Assembly: GCF_011745365.1 (NCBI RefSeq)
Contig: NW_024468909.1
Coordinates: forward strand, 5,642,001-5,706,000
Direction of reading: 5' to 3'
DNA length: 64,000 bases
Source of the DNA: Cryphonectria parasitica EP155
Lineage: Eukaryota; Ascomycota; Sordariomycetes; Diaporthales; Cryphonectriaceae
Positions 12,628-25,019 of the stretch are shown here, piece by piece. The position numbers were made by a program, and so were the translations under genes. The notes under the pieces were generated by a model. It worked only from the letters and a program-made list of their open reading frames with translations, searched no databases and was not told the origin of the DNA. Positions within the stretch are counted from its first letter, which is position 1; each line of letters starts with the position of its first letter.

Positions 12628-13734
12628 TTAATCCGGATTGGCGATGAAGAGCCTTCCGGATGTAAGCGTCATTGTCCTCTCGTCGACACTGCCTCTCCTG
12701 CGCAATTCGTCCGGGTTCTTGACGCTCTTCTCCCTCGTCAGGGTAGCATTCATCAGGCTGTTGCTAGCCAGACGTGCCGCGGCAGGGTCCAAGTCTGGCA
12801 CATCGTCGGCGCGCTCGCCCATGCTGCTGCTTCCGCTCGCCGTGTCACTTGGTGGGCGCCTGTCTGACCCAGCGTCGGCGAGGCTTCCTCTCCTCTCCGG
12901 CGTGTTCTCTCCACCGCTGCCCGTCCACCTCCTGCTGTTTTGGGAGCCACCGCCTGTCATCTGGAGGCCGCTGCCTGTAGATGCTCGATAGTTCAGACCC
13001 CTCCGTCCGATGCTGCCCGCCGTGCTCGACCGTCCGCTGCTGCCCGTTCTGCGGTGATGCAGCCGTTGGCTCGCCATATCGTCGTCGTCAGAGTCCTCGC
13101 CTTCCACCTCCGTCGCGCTAAGGCGTAATGGTACGCCGCCCACGCCGACATAGTTGCTGTCTGGCGAGTACCCGACCACCGCGGGTTTGCCATGGTGTCG
13201 GATCTTGCCCACCACCTTACCGCCAGCACTGCTGAGCCCAGTGGATGTCCGGTTGCTGCCCGATGTGCCGGACCCAGTTCCCGACCCTACTGTCTGGAGG
13301 GCTCGCATCTTTGCCTGCTTTTGTTTTGCGAGCATGTAGGGGTCCTCTGGCTGTGCGCGGTCGCACCAGACGGTGGCCTTTTGTTTTCGCAGGAGCGCGA
13401 CATAGCTGAGAGGCTGTACGGAGCCGTTGGACCGAGAGGAGGTGGAGCGACGCAGGTCCATGCTGGGAGGAGAGTTTCGATACGCTGCAGGAGGGGGAGG
13501 GCCTCTTTCGGCACCGCCCCCGCTCGAGACGGAGCTGAATGTATTCACGGAAGGCGTGCGGCGCTGGCGGCCATACTGCTGTGGCTGGCCAAGATACATG
13601 GCCTGTGGTTGCGGCTGTTGGACCTGCACTGGAAAGACGCCAGAGGATGTGCTACGAGTGCGGGAATGTGAGTAGGGGATCTGGATCGATGACTCGGGAA
13701 GTGGGCGTCGCCTTGGTGCCTGAGATTCGAGCAT
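12628..13734 (-). CDS. Ser-rich, mostly disordered fungal protein of unknown function
   Basis: A single exon of 368 residues starts at the first in-frame ATG (13734). The frame stays open further upstream but without another ATG. It is rich in Ser, Gly and Arg and low in predicted structure, with poly-Asp (DSDDDD, about 212–217). One ordered-looking stretch at about 113–146 reads YVALLRKQKATVWCDRAQPEDP followed by AKQKQAKMRA. I remember TVWCDR–Q–EDP as a recurring motif in filamentous-fungal hypothetical proteins, but I know no function for it. Several RRxS sites (RRGS, RRRGS) could be phosphorylated by basophilic kinases. The leader carries an 87-codon upstream frame with its own ATG (14087–13824), a possible uORF. 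Real gene likely; function unassigned. Confidence 0.7.
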   Translation of the reverse strand: MLESQAPRRRPLPESSIQIPYSHSRTRSTSSGVFPVQVQQPQPQAMYLGQPQQYGRQRRTPSVNTFSSVSSGGGAERGPPPPAAYRNSPPSMDLRRSTSSRSNGSVQPLSYVALLRKQKATVWCDRAQPEDPYMLAKQKQAKMRALQTVGSGTGSGTSGSNRTSTGLSSAGGKVVGKIRHHGKPAVVGYSPDSNYVGVGGVPLRLSATEVEGEDSDDDDMASQRLHHRRTGSSGRSSTAGSIGRRGLNYRASTGSGLQMTGGGSQNSRRWTGSGGENTPERRGSLADAGSDRRPPSDTASGSSSMGERADDVPDLDPAAARLASNSLMNATLTREKSVKNPDELRRRGSVDERTMTLTSGRLFIANPD

Positions 13735-16700
13735 CCTCAAGAGGCCCGACAAAATCGCACGGGCGACGGGTATTTGTGAGTGGTGAGTGATTTTTGGAAA
13801 AGGGCGACGAAGCGGCTCAGACCCTAAGGATAAGGATCTATCACGGTAGTGCCGTCGTGGCGGCCCCTCGGGCTAGAAATGACAAACGCAGGCCCGAAAA
13901 CACCGGTCGATGGACCAAGGTTGCGAGAAGTGGAGTCGTTCTGTCCCTGAGCGCGAGGTGAGGTACGCACGCGTTGTCGTACTGCGCAATTTCTTCGGCG
14001 CAGTATTCCTCGGATAGGAACTGAGGCGGTGCTAGAGACCCTAGGTGGTAGATGCTCCAACGAAAGAGTGGGAAAACAAAGGTGCACGAGACAAAAAGTG
14101 CGTTCCGGACTTCAAACCACGCCAGTCATGGACTGTGCGACGAAGAGGCCGCGTGGTGGGTAGTTTTGTCTGTTCGTTTCGCTACCACCTTTGCAAAGAA
14201 ATTGGCGACTAAGGCCGTTGTTGTTGGAGATGGGGTAGTTCGGGAAGAGCCGCGATGCTGGGAACAGCGTTGAAGAAGAAGGCCGTTTTATGCGTGCTGG
14301 TCACCAGGTCGAGAGATAAGGTACTGCACAGGAGCAAGGTCGATGTTTGGTTTTTGATTGAGAATAGATGGTAGGTAGTGCAGTAAGTCTGCAATGCGTT
14401 GGACTGGAAAGGGTTGGGCGGCGCTTAAAGACAAATGCTGACTGCTGCTCTGCCGATCAGTTACCGCAGCATCACTGAACCAAGGCCCTGGGTGCCGTAT
14501 GGATTAGCGCTGGAGGGGGCAAGAGATGACGGTCCAACGTTGCAGTCTTGGCAGGGCCTGCCTGGTTTTTCTTCTCTTTCGGTTTTCTTTCTTGCTGTTC
14601 TGTTCTTTTCCCCTCTCGGTCTTGCAATTTGATGTCGGGATCGCAAGACTAAGCGTGCACGCCAGGTCTCGCTGGACAAGTCGACGCTTAAATCGGTGAG
14701 CAAGAAGTGGCGCAAGTCTAGGCAAGGTGTCCAAGGTCGGGGAGGGTAAGGATGCGTCCAGGGCTTGTCCAGGGTTTTTTAATCTTTTCTTTCCTTACTT
14801 CCAGGGGTGGGAGCTCGATGATGTCGAGCTGCCAATATGTGAGGACTTTATTGCTGCTTGCCGACCAGGCTCTTTTCAGGGAACAGGCAAACCGAGTCCG
14901 ATCAACTTTGCACGTGTCCAATCGGTCCCAGGCTGGGAGCTGAGACTGGGTGGTGGTCCGTGAAGGAGCAGTAACTGGACTGGAGTTGAGAGGAGAGCTG
15001 GTCGGAATCCAGGTTACAAGGTGGGCTCGGGCGCGGGCGGGTGGAGGAGGAGGGACGACAAGGCTTTTGAAAGACATTGACTGGCAGGCTGGCTGCCAAG
15101 CGAGCAAGCGGATGTTTCTGCGAGGGCGCTCTGTCGCGCTGGTTACTTCCTCGAGTTGGCTAGCGCCTTGACAATTTAGGTACTATCAGCGTTGTCAAGC
15201 TCGGTGGGGTAGTGGTGCTTGCATCTTGCAGGGGGCCCCAGGCTTTCTGTGCAGATACAGGTACCGCGGTACGGGTACGAGTACGGATTTCTGCTCATCA
15301 TAGCAGGTAGATACCATGTAATGGTACCTAGCAGCAGTACAGACTGCAGATTCACCACCACACTTTGGTTCTTGTCCTGCTTTTCCCCACTCTTCCTTGA
15401 TTCCTTGACGATGGTCGGCTGTTGCCAGCAGGGGACACACGCACACACATACAGATAGAGAGAAGATGCAATCCATAGCGCTGTGAGATTTGGGAGGGAT
15501 CACTTCATCCCTCAAAGCAGGTGTTCAGAGAATCCCATGTGAGTGGAATCTGACGCTGTTTTTATTCAGTACTGTTACCATCCATGAACACTACCACACA
15601 CACAAAAGTATAATTAACTCTGGTTATTGAATCTGTCCTCCTTGGTCGCCGTTCAGTAAGGCCGGCCCGTTTCAGAGGACCACTGCTGGCTATTATCTTG
15701 TCTTTTTGCTTTAACAAAAATCCTATCTCTCCTCTACGTACTTTTTTCTTTTTCTTCTTCCCTTTTTGTTCGTCCCCCGCCCCTCAATCTTGTTAGGGGT
15801 TGTTCCCGATCCGGGGGGATGGGATTTGTGTGCGCCAGACAGATTGATGATGCTAAAAACCCAGTCTCCCGCAATCCAAGCGCCACGAGATCCACCGAGG
15901 AAGAGCCTTGTCTCTCCCCACCAGCCCAGCCAATCATCGGAGCCAATCCAGGTCTGATGTAATAGGTATCATCCCTCCGCCAAACATGACGGTACACAAC
16001 CAAGCGCTGCCTTGTTGATGGTGTTGTTGTTTGAATTGGCACTTGTTGATCAGTCGGACGACCTTGTTTCTGGTGGCCAGCCGTGCCGGCCTCGGCGCTT
16101 TCAGAAATGGCAGGTATCAACATCTGATCGAGATCTCGTCCCGCAAAGCATGGAAGCGGAGTTTTGGAACAACTTCAGGTCACTCTTCTCCTATCCGTGC
16201 TAGAATTTACCAACACTATCGACCACAGCTTGGAATGCCTCCACGTCTTAGAACCTCTCCCTCCGGCCCCATTTCTTGGCATGGCGTGTTTGCGGTTGGC
16301 TTCCGGAACATCATCAAATCCCGAGAACAGGAAACAGAGTCCCCGACATATTCCAGAGACACGGCCCATCGGTCACTGAAAATAAGAAGACGAGTTGCCG
16401 TATATGTCTTCTCTACTTGCTTCGGGGAGCTCCTGCATCCTTTGTCCTCAAAGGATTCATGTTGTGGGGCCGGATTCGATATTCCCCTCCGCCACCCCCC
16501 TGGCTGCATTTGCTCCCCTCCTCGCCGGTACCCGTTTGCCGTTCATCACGTCGAACCATGAACTTTGACGGTTGCGTGTCGTACCATGTTGTAGTAAATA
16601 ATGAATTGACCTTTCGGGACATTCGGTAATTGCCATCCTGACGAGGGTTGTGATCACGGTTGTGGATTAATCGGCACGGTTGTCGCTCTGCAATACCTCT

Positions 16701-19700
16701 TGTTTCTTTTCTTCCTCTTTCTGTTTTCCCACTTGACGTAAAAGGCTCATCTGATCGCCGTCCCTGAATATGCCTCTAGAAAAGCAGCAGTTTGAAATCG
16801 CTTTCATTCTGAAAGAAAAGGGCCTTTTGCCAACCTGTTCCCCGACATCGACCCTGTTTTGAATTAGGGCTAAAGAGAGTCAAATTTTGATGAGGGAGTC
16901 CAATTGCCTCTCTTTGAAACAAGATCGGTTTGCACCATATTTGGCCAAGGACGGTGTGGCATTATGCGTTGGGGGGGCGCAAGGGACGATGAGGCCTACT
17001 CTCCTCTGGGATTGGAACGAGGCTGCCAATTGACTCGAGGGGGATAGGCAGAAGTTCCATGTTTCAAGGATAGACATGTAGGATAACAGTGTGCCCTAAT
17101 GCGGGGGATGAAGCTCGCCATGCCGCATTCAGCGGCACTACTGTGTGTACATACCATCCATCCCGCTGGCTTTGTCAGATCATCAATCACCAGCCATCTT
17201 CAACTATGCAAGCCTATCATCACCATCGCCTCTCTTTTCGTATCTTGCCTGTCTGACCACTCGAGCTTGCCCCTCTCCCCGGCCTCCTCGATAGCTGTTA
17301 ACGAAACAAAAAGACGGCCGCATGTCTCACCTCACCCAACCGCGGGTCGGAATACGTAATCAAACCTGCGAGACCGTCCCATGTATCATACCAGGGTTAG
17401 GTCCTTGGAAACCCTCTCGCCATGCTTGCAGGGAGCTACTGTACTTTGTGCATTCTGGCGATGTCGGTTGTCGATCCGCGGTGTAACCTTTTTCTCCTTC
17501 CTCCTGCAGTATCGAGCAGGGGACTGTTCTGGGTTGTTTTGCATGCATGATGTGTGAAGCTCTTTGTTCTTCCTTTCTTGTTTCTTCTCTGTCTCATTAC
17601 AGCGTGACGAGTTTGCTTACTCTGCAATGCAATGCATCGCACCACATAAAAAAGGCCGAACGCTCCGCGCGTCATTACAACATCGTCATTTCAGAATCAC
17701 ACAGTGGTATTGAGAAGGAACGCACCGATATCTTGGTACAGCCAAGAAGAAGAGTAAGGGGGGGGGGGGCCAAACAGGTTCTTCGAGTCCTCCACAAAGG
17801 TAGGTTGGTACCTAGGTTGGTATATCTGGGCATATTATAACCTTACAAACCTTGGTTTTGCATCCCACTTGCCGTTGTGATACCGCCGTGAAGATATAGC
17901 CCGGAATCCGGATCTTGCCAGTCCACACGCCCCACATCTGCTCACCCTCAGTACAGGTCCAGGCCTGGTTGCAAGGCATGTGAATACTATGTACTTATGA
18001 AGCAGAGCCGGTTAGAGAGAGGAGGCGCGAATGGCCTCAGTGGCGTCAGGCTACGTTGCAGCAGGCGTGTGCTCCCAAAAAATTTTGCTTGCATAAACGG
18101 TTTCCCTCGAGTAAGTGACCGTTTCTGACCAGCCAGTAAAGTATCTTAGCATCCTTCCAGCCCGACCACACCATCACAGAAGCCTCATCATGCAGAGAGG
18201 GTCAGCGAGAACTGCAGTATCACTGCATGGCATGGCGTGTTGCCTGCTTCGGTTGGTAACATCCGACGCGCGATGCTGTCTGCATCTAGAACCAAACCAG
18301 AACAACAAACACATGCAAACCATTCTCCCAGATCCAACCAACCCCTCTTCTTACCCCTCCTCCTGCTTCATCTCCTCCGTTCTGTGCTGGGCTGCAGCAG
18401 GGACTTCTTTTTCCCTCTTTCATCTCTCCCCTCGCCTTCTCTTTTGGGAACCAAGGACTGGCCCCTGTCTATCTGCGTGTTTATGGCTCCGCAACGGTGC
18501 AGCAATTTACATGCAGCAGCTCTTCCTGAGCACGCCCGAGAGGGCAAGCAAGGGAAACCGAGAACAGGGCTAGACTCCCATCAGGTAGCAAGATCACCCA
18601 GTTTAGCAGTTATTTGTACTGTTAATTTTTATTTTACTGTATTATATTTTATCCCCCCCCCCCTCTTTTTTTTTTTTTTTTTTTTTGGATGTGTCAGAGA
18701 GGGACGCTGGTCATACAGACACATATATACTAAGTACACAGAGGAGGTTAGAAAGGCCAGTGACAAAAGCCCGACCAGGTAGGAAGTACCAGTACTTCTA
18801 GGCCATGTATTGTATGCACGATACGCATAAGCCCTGTTTATCCACGTGCAGTAGCCCAGAGCTTGGCTGGTGCTATTCTTTCTTTCTTCCCTAGCCTACT
18901 GGGAGGGGCGTCGTTCGGTTTCTCCACCATCGTGGACCAGTCGTGCACCCTGATGGCCTCAGCCTTCCAAGTGGTCGAAATTGTAACGGGGCTGCGCGGG
19001 TGCTTCTTGAAACTTCTGGCGAGGGGGCGGCGCGGGATGGCTGTTGCTTAGCCTCGTTGACCGGCAGACCACGCCAAGACGTGGCGCGCTATTTTACTGT
19101 CCCACAACGAAATGGAGTACTTGAAGTATGTTATTTGATAGACAGAGCAAAGAGACGTGTTGAGGTGATGAGATATTATTGGCACATTGCATGCTTCTTC
19201 ATCAGCAAAAGGTCCTACTCAGATGTTGTTGGCTGCCCAGTGCTTGCGTCGAGCAGTGCCCATCATTTGACTTTCCCCCTTTCCTCCTCTCCCTAGAGCA
19301 CGGTGGTTGTGGTGACGACTCGACGATGCCCCAGACGCGGTAGCGTAAAGATAAAATCAAAATCAAATGTAGGAGAGGATTTCTACAGAAACAGGTCGTC
19401 ACCGGTGCCGATGTCACGAAGCCAGGGGAGGGGGAAGTGAACAAGTGCACTCTGTTGGTGGAGCCCCGTGCCTTCCGAGTACGACCTGACAACGGAGGTA
19501 TCTTTCCGGATGAGACGAGGGTTGCCGTCAATGAAAGGAAAAAAGAAACAAATTCAATAGAAAATCGTTTGGTAAGGGTAACAGCCAGAACAAGGGCCGG
19601 GAGACTTCCTATCACGGAAGGATGAGGCCATTCCCAGATGTAAACGAGACGCGGGGGCCCCCTGGCCTGGCTAGCTTTGCGATGGTCTTATCGCTTGGCC

Positions 19701-21528
19701 TGTTGTCCTTCTTCTTTTTTCCCGCCTTCTCTACTGTGCACTGACCTTTTGGACTGGAGGGAAAGTATCGTGAGTTCGGTCCTCCCCACTAGAGAGGGAC
19801 GCCAATTTCCTTGCTCCTGTCGCCGGGACCTGCTTTCGTAGTCGCGACTTCCTGAATAGCCTCACAGGTGTGTGAGCGGGACCCCGATGCTGCTCTGAGA
19901 TCTCGATCTCGACCCCCCTCGCGGTAGGTGCCGGCCCCTGTGGAGATGGAATACTCCATACAGTAATTGAATATTTCTCCCCCCTCCCCCTTTCCAGTCA
20001 CCAACAACGCCGGCTCGTCGGCCGAGAACAGTAGTATACGCATGCAGGCTCTCTTTTCCAGGTTTCGGGGAGCCGCTCCCAGGGCAAGGGCCCGCTAGGA
20101 GAGGAAGAAGAAGGGGGGGAAAAAGTGGAAAGCAAGGAAGAAAAGGGAAGGAAAGGGAAAGAAAATAGAAAGAAGACCTGGATCAGGGCTTCAGAAGAAT
20201 CTGGTTCCGATTCCGAGGCCCGTGGGGTGGCGGCTACGTGGACAAGGTGGACAAGCCGGAGGGGCTTAAATCAGGGGGTTGAGCGAGATGTCAACGTCAT
20301 CTCAGGAGAGAGGTTTCCACGTGGGGACGGAGCGGAGTTGAATTCTTGAAGGTGAAGGTTGAAGAAGATTCGTTGTGTTCCACGAGGTCTTCACTGCGCG
20401 AGCGGCTTGTTACGATGGAGCAGAATCCCTGATTTCCTTGCTGTGGTGGTATGAGACATGCGCTGCCCAAATTAAGTGAATGGATAAGAGGGGGATGGGC
20501 ACCAATACGCCGGTGCATCTCACGGCCTGTCAGCCAGTCAAGGGACTGGATTAGTCACTGTCTTGCTCCGAGACAGACCAAATGCAGAGACTCTCCTAGG
20601 TGAAAAGGCGAGGGACAGTCTTTGTTGCCCAAGTGTGTAGGCGCAACGTTACCGCAGCGCTTCTCCCAACATTCCAGCCAGCTGACCGTCAAGTGGAGGA
20701 GCGATTGTCAGGTCCTGGTTGAGCAAATCTAAGCCTCAAATGATGCCAATCCCGTCCCGCAGCAAGGTATCACCTCAGCCCATAGGATTGCTCCAAACCC
20801 ACACGAAACCATGCCCAAAGTACTAAAATAAATTCACCCCCCCCCCCCAAAAAAAAATTAAGATTGAAAATCCAGAAAAGAATAAGCTCAAGAAAGTAAT
20901 ACTTAGGCGGGCGCTATCCTATAGCACAAGTTCAAGGCTAAAGGAACACCAGAATTCGAGCTCCTTGTGAAGCCCTGCGATGCCAAAGAACAAGGACGGA
21001 CTCCTTGTAAACGTCTTTCAGCGGCCACGTAGGGAAGGGGGCAAAAAGTCGAAAAAAAAGGTATGACAAGATTGAGTGAGGTTGGTAGGCCTTAGATAGT
21101 ATTGTCATACTATGATTACTACGGTAGTGGGATTATTCTGATCATTGGGTTTGTGCGGTGCAGAGTTTCCTCGGCCACAGTCTGCGATTGTACTTACTGC
21201 AAGTGCCGTTTATGGTGAAAAGGGATGCGTGGCAGGGGGGACAGCGCTGATTGGTCGATCTAATTAAAACCACAGGCCCCCCCCCCCAATCAACCAACCA
21301 AATATACCATAGTAATCCTGACAGAAGATCCTCTTGTGTTTACCTTTTTGTATGTACAAACACGGCCCTGCCATCCACACTTAGTCGACATCCGATCTGG
21401 GTCACATGCCACATCTTGCAGCATCTGATCTGAGCTGCAATACGAGAAATGCGACGAAGATGACCAGATGCTTTTGATGCAAGGCCGAAACTCAATCCCA
21501 GGCCTCATCTCGTGCGTCTGACGTCACA
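13735..21528. other. 7.8-kb stretch with no recognisable protein gene
   Basis: This is the largest gap in the window, between two genes that point away from each other. All frames are short and many are low-complexity. I found no domain, tRNA or rRNA. It holds homopolymer blocks (12 G at 17758–17769; 11 C then 21 T at 18653–18686; 12 C then 9 A at 20837–20857; 11 C at 21277–21287), a purine-rich stretch at about 20096–20178, and a perfect palindrome GTACCGCGGTAC at 15261–15272. It may contain long promoters, leaders or noncoding transcripts. Confidence 0.5.
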
Positions 21529-24500
21529 ATGAAATTCGCAAAGGAGCTCGAGAGAGATCTCGTCCCAGGTAAAGAGAAAGACCCCTCCCCCTCCCCAGCC
21601 AGCTGTCTACCCAAATATACAGGAGGCTAAAACCCAGTCGCAGAATGGCGGGTCAAGTACCTGGACTACAAGTCTGGCAAGAAGCACATCAAGGCCATCT
21701 CAAGGGCTATCAGCCGTGCTGATAGCACACCGTCCTCGGTCTTGACCAGGAGGACTGACCACCCACGACCTGGCACATCACCCTTCGGCACGCCATCACC
21801 ACCGAGCCGCAACAATGGCGGTCTGAGAGGAGAGTCTGTGGCCGAGGATGGTGATCCACTGCGGACCAGCCCGGCCCCTATGGGTCAGTCTCCTTCACGG
21901 TTCGGCGCTGTGCCGCAGCGCGGGGAGCGCCAGAGGTTGACGGAGGGGGCCGACGCGGACGTGCATTATGGGAGCATCGTCCCTACGCCTGCCGAGCCTC
22001 AGGATGACCCGTTTCTCGCCCACAGGGCAAGCCTGCTGGAGCTCCCCGGCCCGGCCATGAGGGTGCCTTCCAACAACACAATGATTAATCAGGGGGCAAG
22101 ACCGTCCAACAATCGCATCAGCTCCGCCGCCTCGCTGGGCCGCCACCCCCTGCAGCGGACTGTCTCCATGGCGGATTCGCATCGGGAGAGTCACGATGGG
22201 CGCCACCAGGGACCTGACAGCCTCGCCCTCCCTCCTGGAGCGACGTTCCCGAGCCTGGCACCAAGCGATATACACAGCCCCCGCGCCCGACTCCGCAGAA
22301 TGTTCACCCTGACGGGTGCTTCAGCCGAACGGCGAAAGTCGAGGGGTGAGTTCGACTTGCGTGCACTGGACGAGGTCAGGGAGAAGGAGCGCGAGTTTGC
22401 CGAGTTTCTCGACAGTGAGCTCGACAAGGTGGAGGCTTTCTACCGGCAGAAGGAGGACAGCGCCGGCAAGAGGCTGACTCTGCTTCGCGAGCAGCTGCAT
22501 GAGATGCGTAACAGGCGGACGTCAGAGATCGCAGAGGCTAAGCGCCGGAAGCGCAATGGCGAGACCAACGGGCAACACGCAAAGGAGGACGACCAGACCA
22601 ACGGGGCGCATATCCCTCTGCTCAACCCCCTGAGAGCGAAGCTATTCAGGCCCGGTCCGAACTCTGAGGCCATGCAACACATGGGGACGCCTGTACACGT
22701 CAAACAGGGCAACGATGGCGGACGCGACTATTCTCGCCGGCCGCCCGAGGATGAGGTGCCCTACCGCACGGCCAAGAGAAAGCTCAAGCTGGCCCTGCAG
22801 GAATTCTATCGCGGGCTCGAGTTGCTCAAGTCCTATGCATTTCTAAACCGGACTGCATTCAGGAAATTGAACAAGAAATACGACAAGACGGTCCACGCGC
22901 GGCCGCCGTACCGTTACATGACGGAGAAGGTCAATAAGAGCTGGTTCGTCAACTCGGACGTCCTGGACGGGCATCTACAGGCCGTCGAGGACCTGTACGC
23001 CCGATACTTTGAGCGTGGTAACCACAAGATTGCAGCTGGTAAACTGCGGAGCCTCAGCAAGAAAAAGAGAGATGAATCCGGCAGCGCCTTTCAGAACGGC
23101 ATCTTCATCGGCATTGGCGCCGTTTTTGCCATACAGGGACTTGTATATGGTGCAGAGCTCCTGTTCGACAAAGACCCGGAGGTGAGGACGCAGACGAGCT
23201 ACCTGTTGCAGATCTACGGGGGATACTTCCTCATGTTGTATCTGTTTAGCTTGTTCTGTCTTGACTGCAAGCTGTGGACCGCTAACAGGGTGAATTACCC
23301 CTTCATCTTTGAGTTTGACGCACGGAGCCAGCTGGACTGGAGACAGCTGGCCGAGTTCCCGAGCTTCTTCTTGTTCCTCCTGGGACTGTTCATGTGGCTC
23401 AATTTCACGAGATATGGGTCACCAGATATGTATCTCTACTATCCGGTGATCTTGATATGTGTCACCTTTGCGATCCTGTTTCTGCCTGCTCCGGTTCTAT
23501 TTCACAAGAGCCGGAAGTGGTTTCTCTACTCTCATGTAGGTGTTTGGGATTGACTCCTCTCTGCTAACTGGTATGCGTTATGATGCTGATATTTCGCAGT
23601 GGCGTCTATTCTTCGCAGGCTTGTATCCCGTCGAGTTTCGCGACTTCTTCCTGGGAGATATGTACTGCTCGTTAACATACGCCATGTGTGTAAGTCATCA
23701 GGCCAACCTTCCCAGGGCCCTCGTTCCAATCTGACAGTCCACTCCAGAATATCGAGCTCTTTTTTTGCCTGTACGCGAATGAATGGGACAACCCTCAGCA
23801 GTGCAACTCAAATCACTCACGTCTGCTGGGCTTCTTTGTCTGCCTTCCACCTATTTGGTACGTGAGGTAGCCTGCGGCGTCAAAATAGGATTTCTCGATG
23901 CTGACAGCTACGAAAGGCGATTCTTGCAATGTATCCGGCGTTACAAAGACACACGCAACATATTTCCCCATCTTGTCAATTGCGGAAAGTACACGGCAAG
24001 CATTCTCGCAGGCGTCTTTCTGAGTGTCTACCGCATTCAAAACTCGCACAAAAACTTGGCCCTCTTCGTCGTCTTCGCGACCATCAATGGGTTTTACACA
24101 GGTAAGCCTGGACACCATTTCCTCCTGACCATGTGCCGTGCAAAACTCACACTGTCTTTCGGCAGCATTTTGGGACATCTTCATGGATTTCTCCCTCCTC
24201 CAGCCCCACACCCAACACCGTTTCCTCCGTGACATCACCGCTCTCAAGTTTCGCTGGCCGTACTATCTCATTATGATACTCGACCCGATCCTCCGCTTCA
24301 ACTGGGTCTTTTATGTCATTTTCACCCACGATACCCAACACTCGTCCACCGCCTCCTTCTTGATTGGCTTCTCCGAAGTCACCCGCCGCGGCATGTGGAC
24401 CCTATTGAGAGTGGAGAACGAGCACTGCGCCAATGTCAAGCAGTACAGGGCCTCCCGCGATGTACCGCTGCCATATGACCTGGATGTCCCCGCCGATTAT

Positions 24501-25019
24501 CTGACGAGCGGCAGAGACAGCTTGGACTCGGGTGGAAAGCAGGCCCAGCGGCCTGAGATTGCAGACGAGCTCGTGCGCAGCCCGTCTGCGGCAAGAGTCA
24601 GCTGGAGCGGCGCGGTGGCGCGCACACCAAGCCGCCGCGCAACGGATATCGAGCCTCCACAGACACCTGGCGGGCCTTCGGATACAGCGGAAGAAGGTCG
24701 CACGCCAGGCGGCGACTCGCCCAACATCAGGCGGCGGAGGCGCGCAGAAACGGTCGGGAACAAGAGTATCCGAGGGATACTTGCGGACGCCCACAGGCAA
24801 GACTTTGAGAAGAAGAGGCGGCCCGACTCCAAAAGTGGGGCGGTCCAGCTAGATGGGCCCCGTGAGGACGACGAAGAGGACGACGACGAGTCTGACGACG
24901 ATGCAGTACCTAGTGGGGGGGCCTCGGACGAGGAGACTGGGTCGCTGCTCGATGAGAGGACGGAGATCAGGGAGGCAGAGATGTTGGCACGGCAAGGAAA
25001 AGATGGTGATATGGACTGA
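21529..25019 (+). CDS. SYG1: SPX–EXS membrane protein, SYG1/XPR1 family
   Basis: Six exons (21529–21568, 21644–23535, 23600–23689, 23748–23857, 23917–24101, 24166–25019) give 1,056 residues. It begins MKFAKELERDLVPEWRVKYL, the first helix of an SPX domain, whose Lys-rich surface senses inositol pyrophosphates. The SPX domain is interrupted by a long disordered insert (about residues 40–210) and continues through FAEFLDSELDKVEAFY and KRKLKLALQEFYRGLELLKSY. Several membrane helices follow from about 520. The EXS domain then gives WRLFFAGLYPVEFRDFF, FWDIFMDFSLLQP and MWTLLRVENEHC. Family members are phosphate exporters (XPR1) or suppressors of G-protein mutants (SYG1). The tail is acidic. All five introns are 58–75 nt. 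Family call firm; whether it exports phosphate here is inferred. Confidence 0.93.

Noticed and set aside
13824..14087. 87-codon minus frame as first exon of the Ser-rich gene
   Set aside because: I tried to splice it to 13734 but found no donor/acceptor pair giving the right phase. It is kept only as a possible upstream frame.
18115..18782. 152- and 181-codon plus-strand frames in the gene desert
   Set aside because: Leu/Ser/Pro low complexity from C/T runs, with poor start context and no domain.
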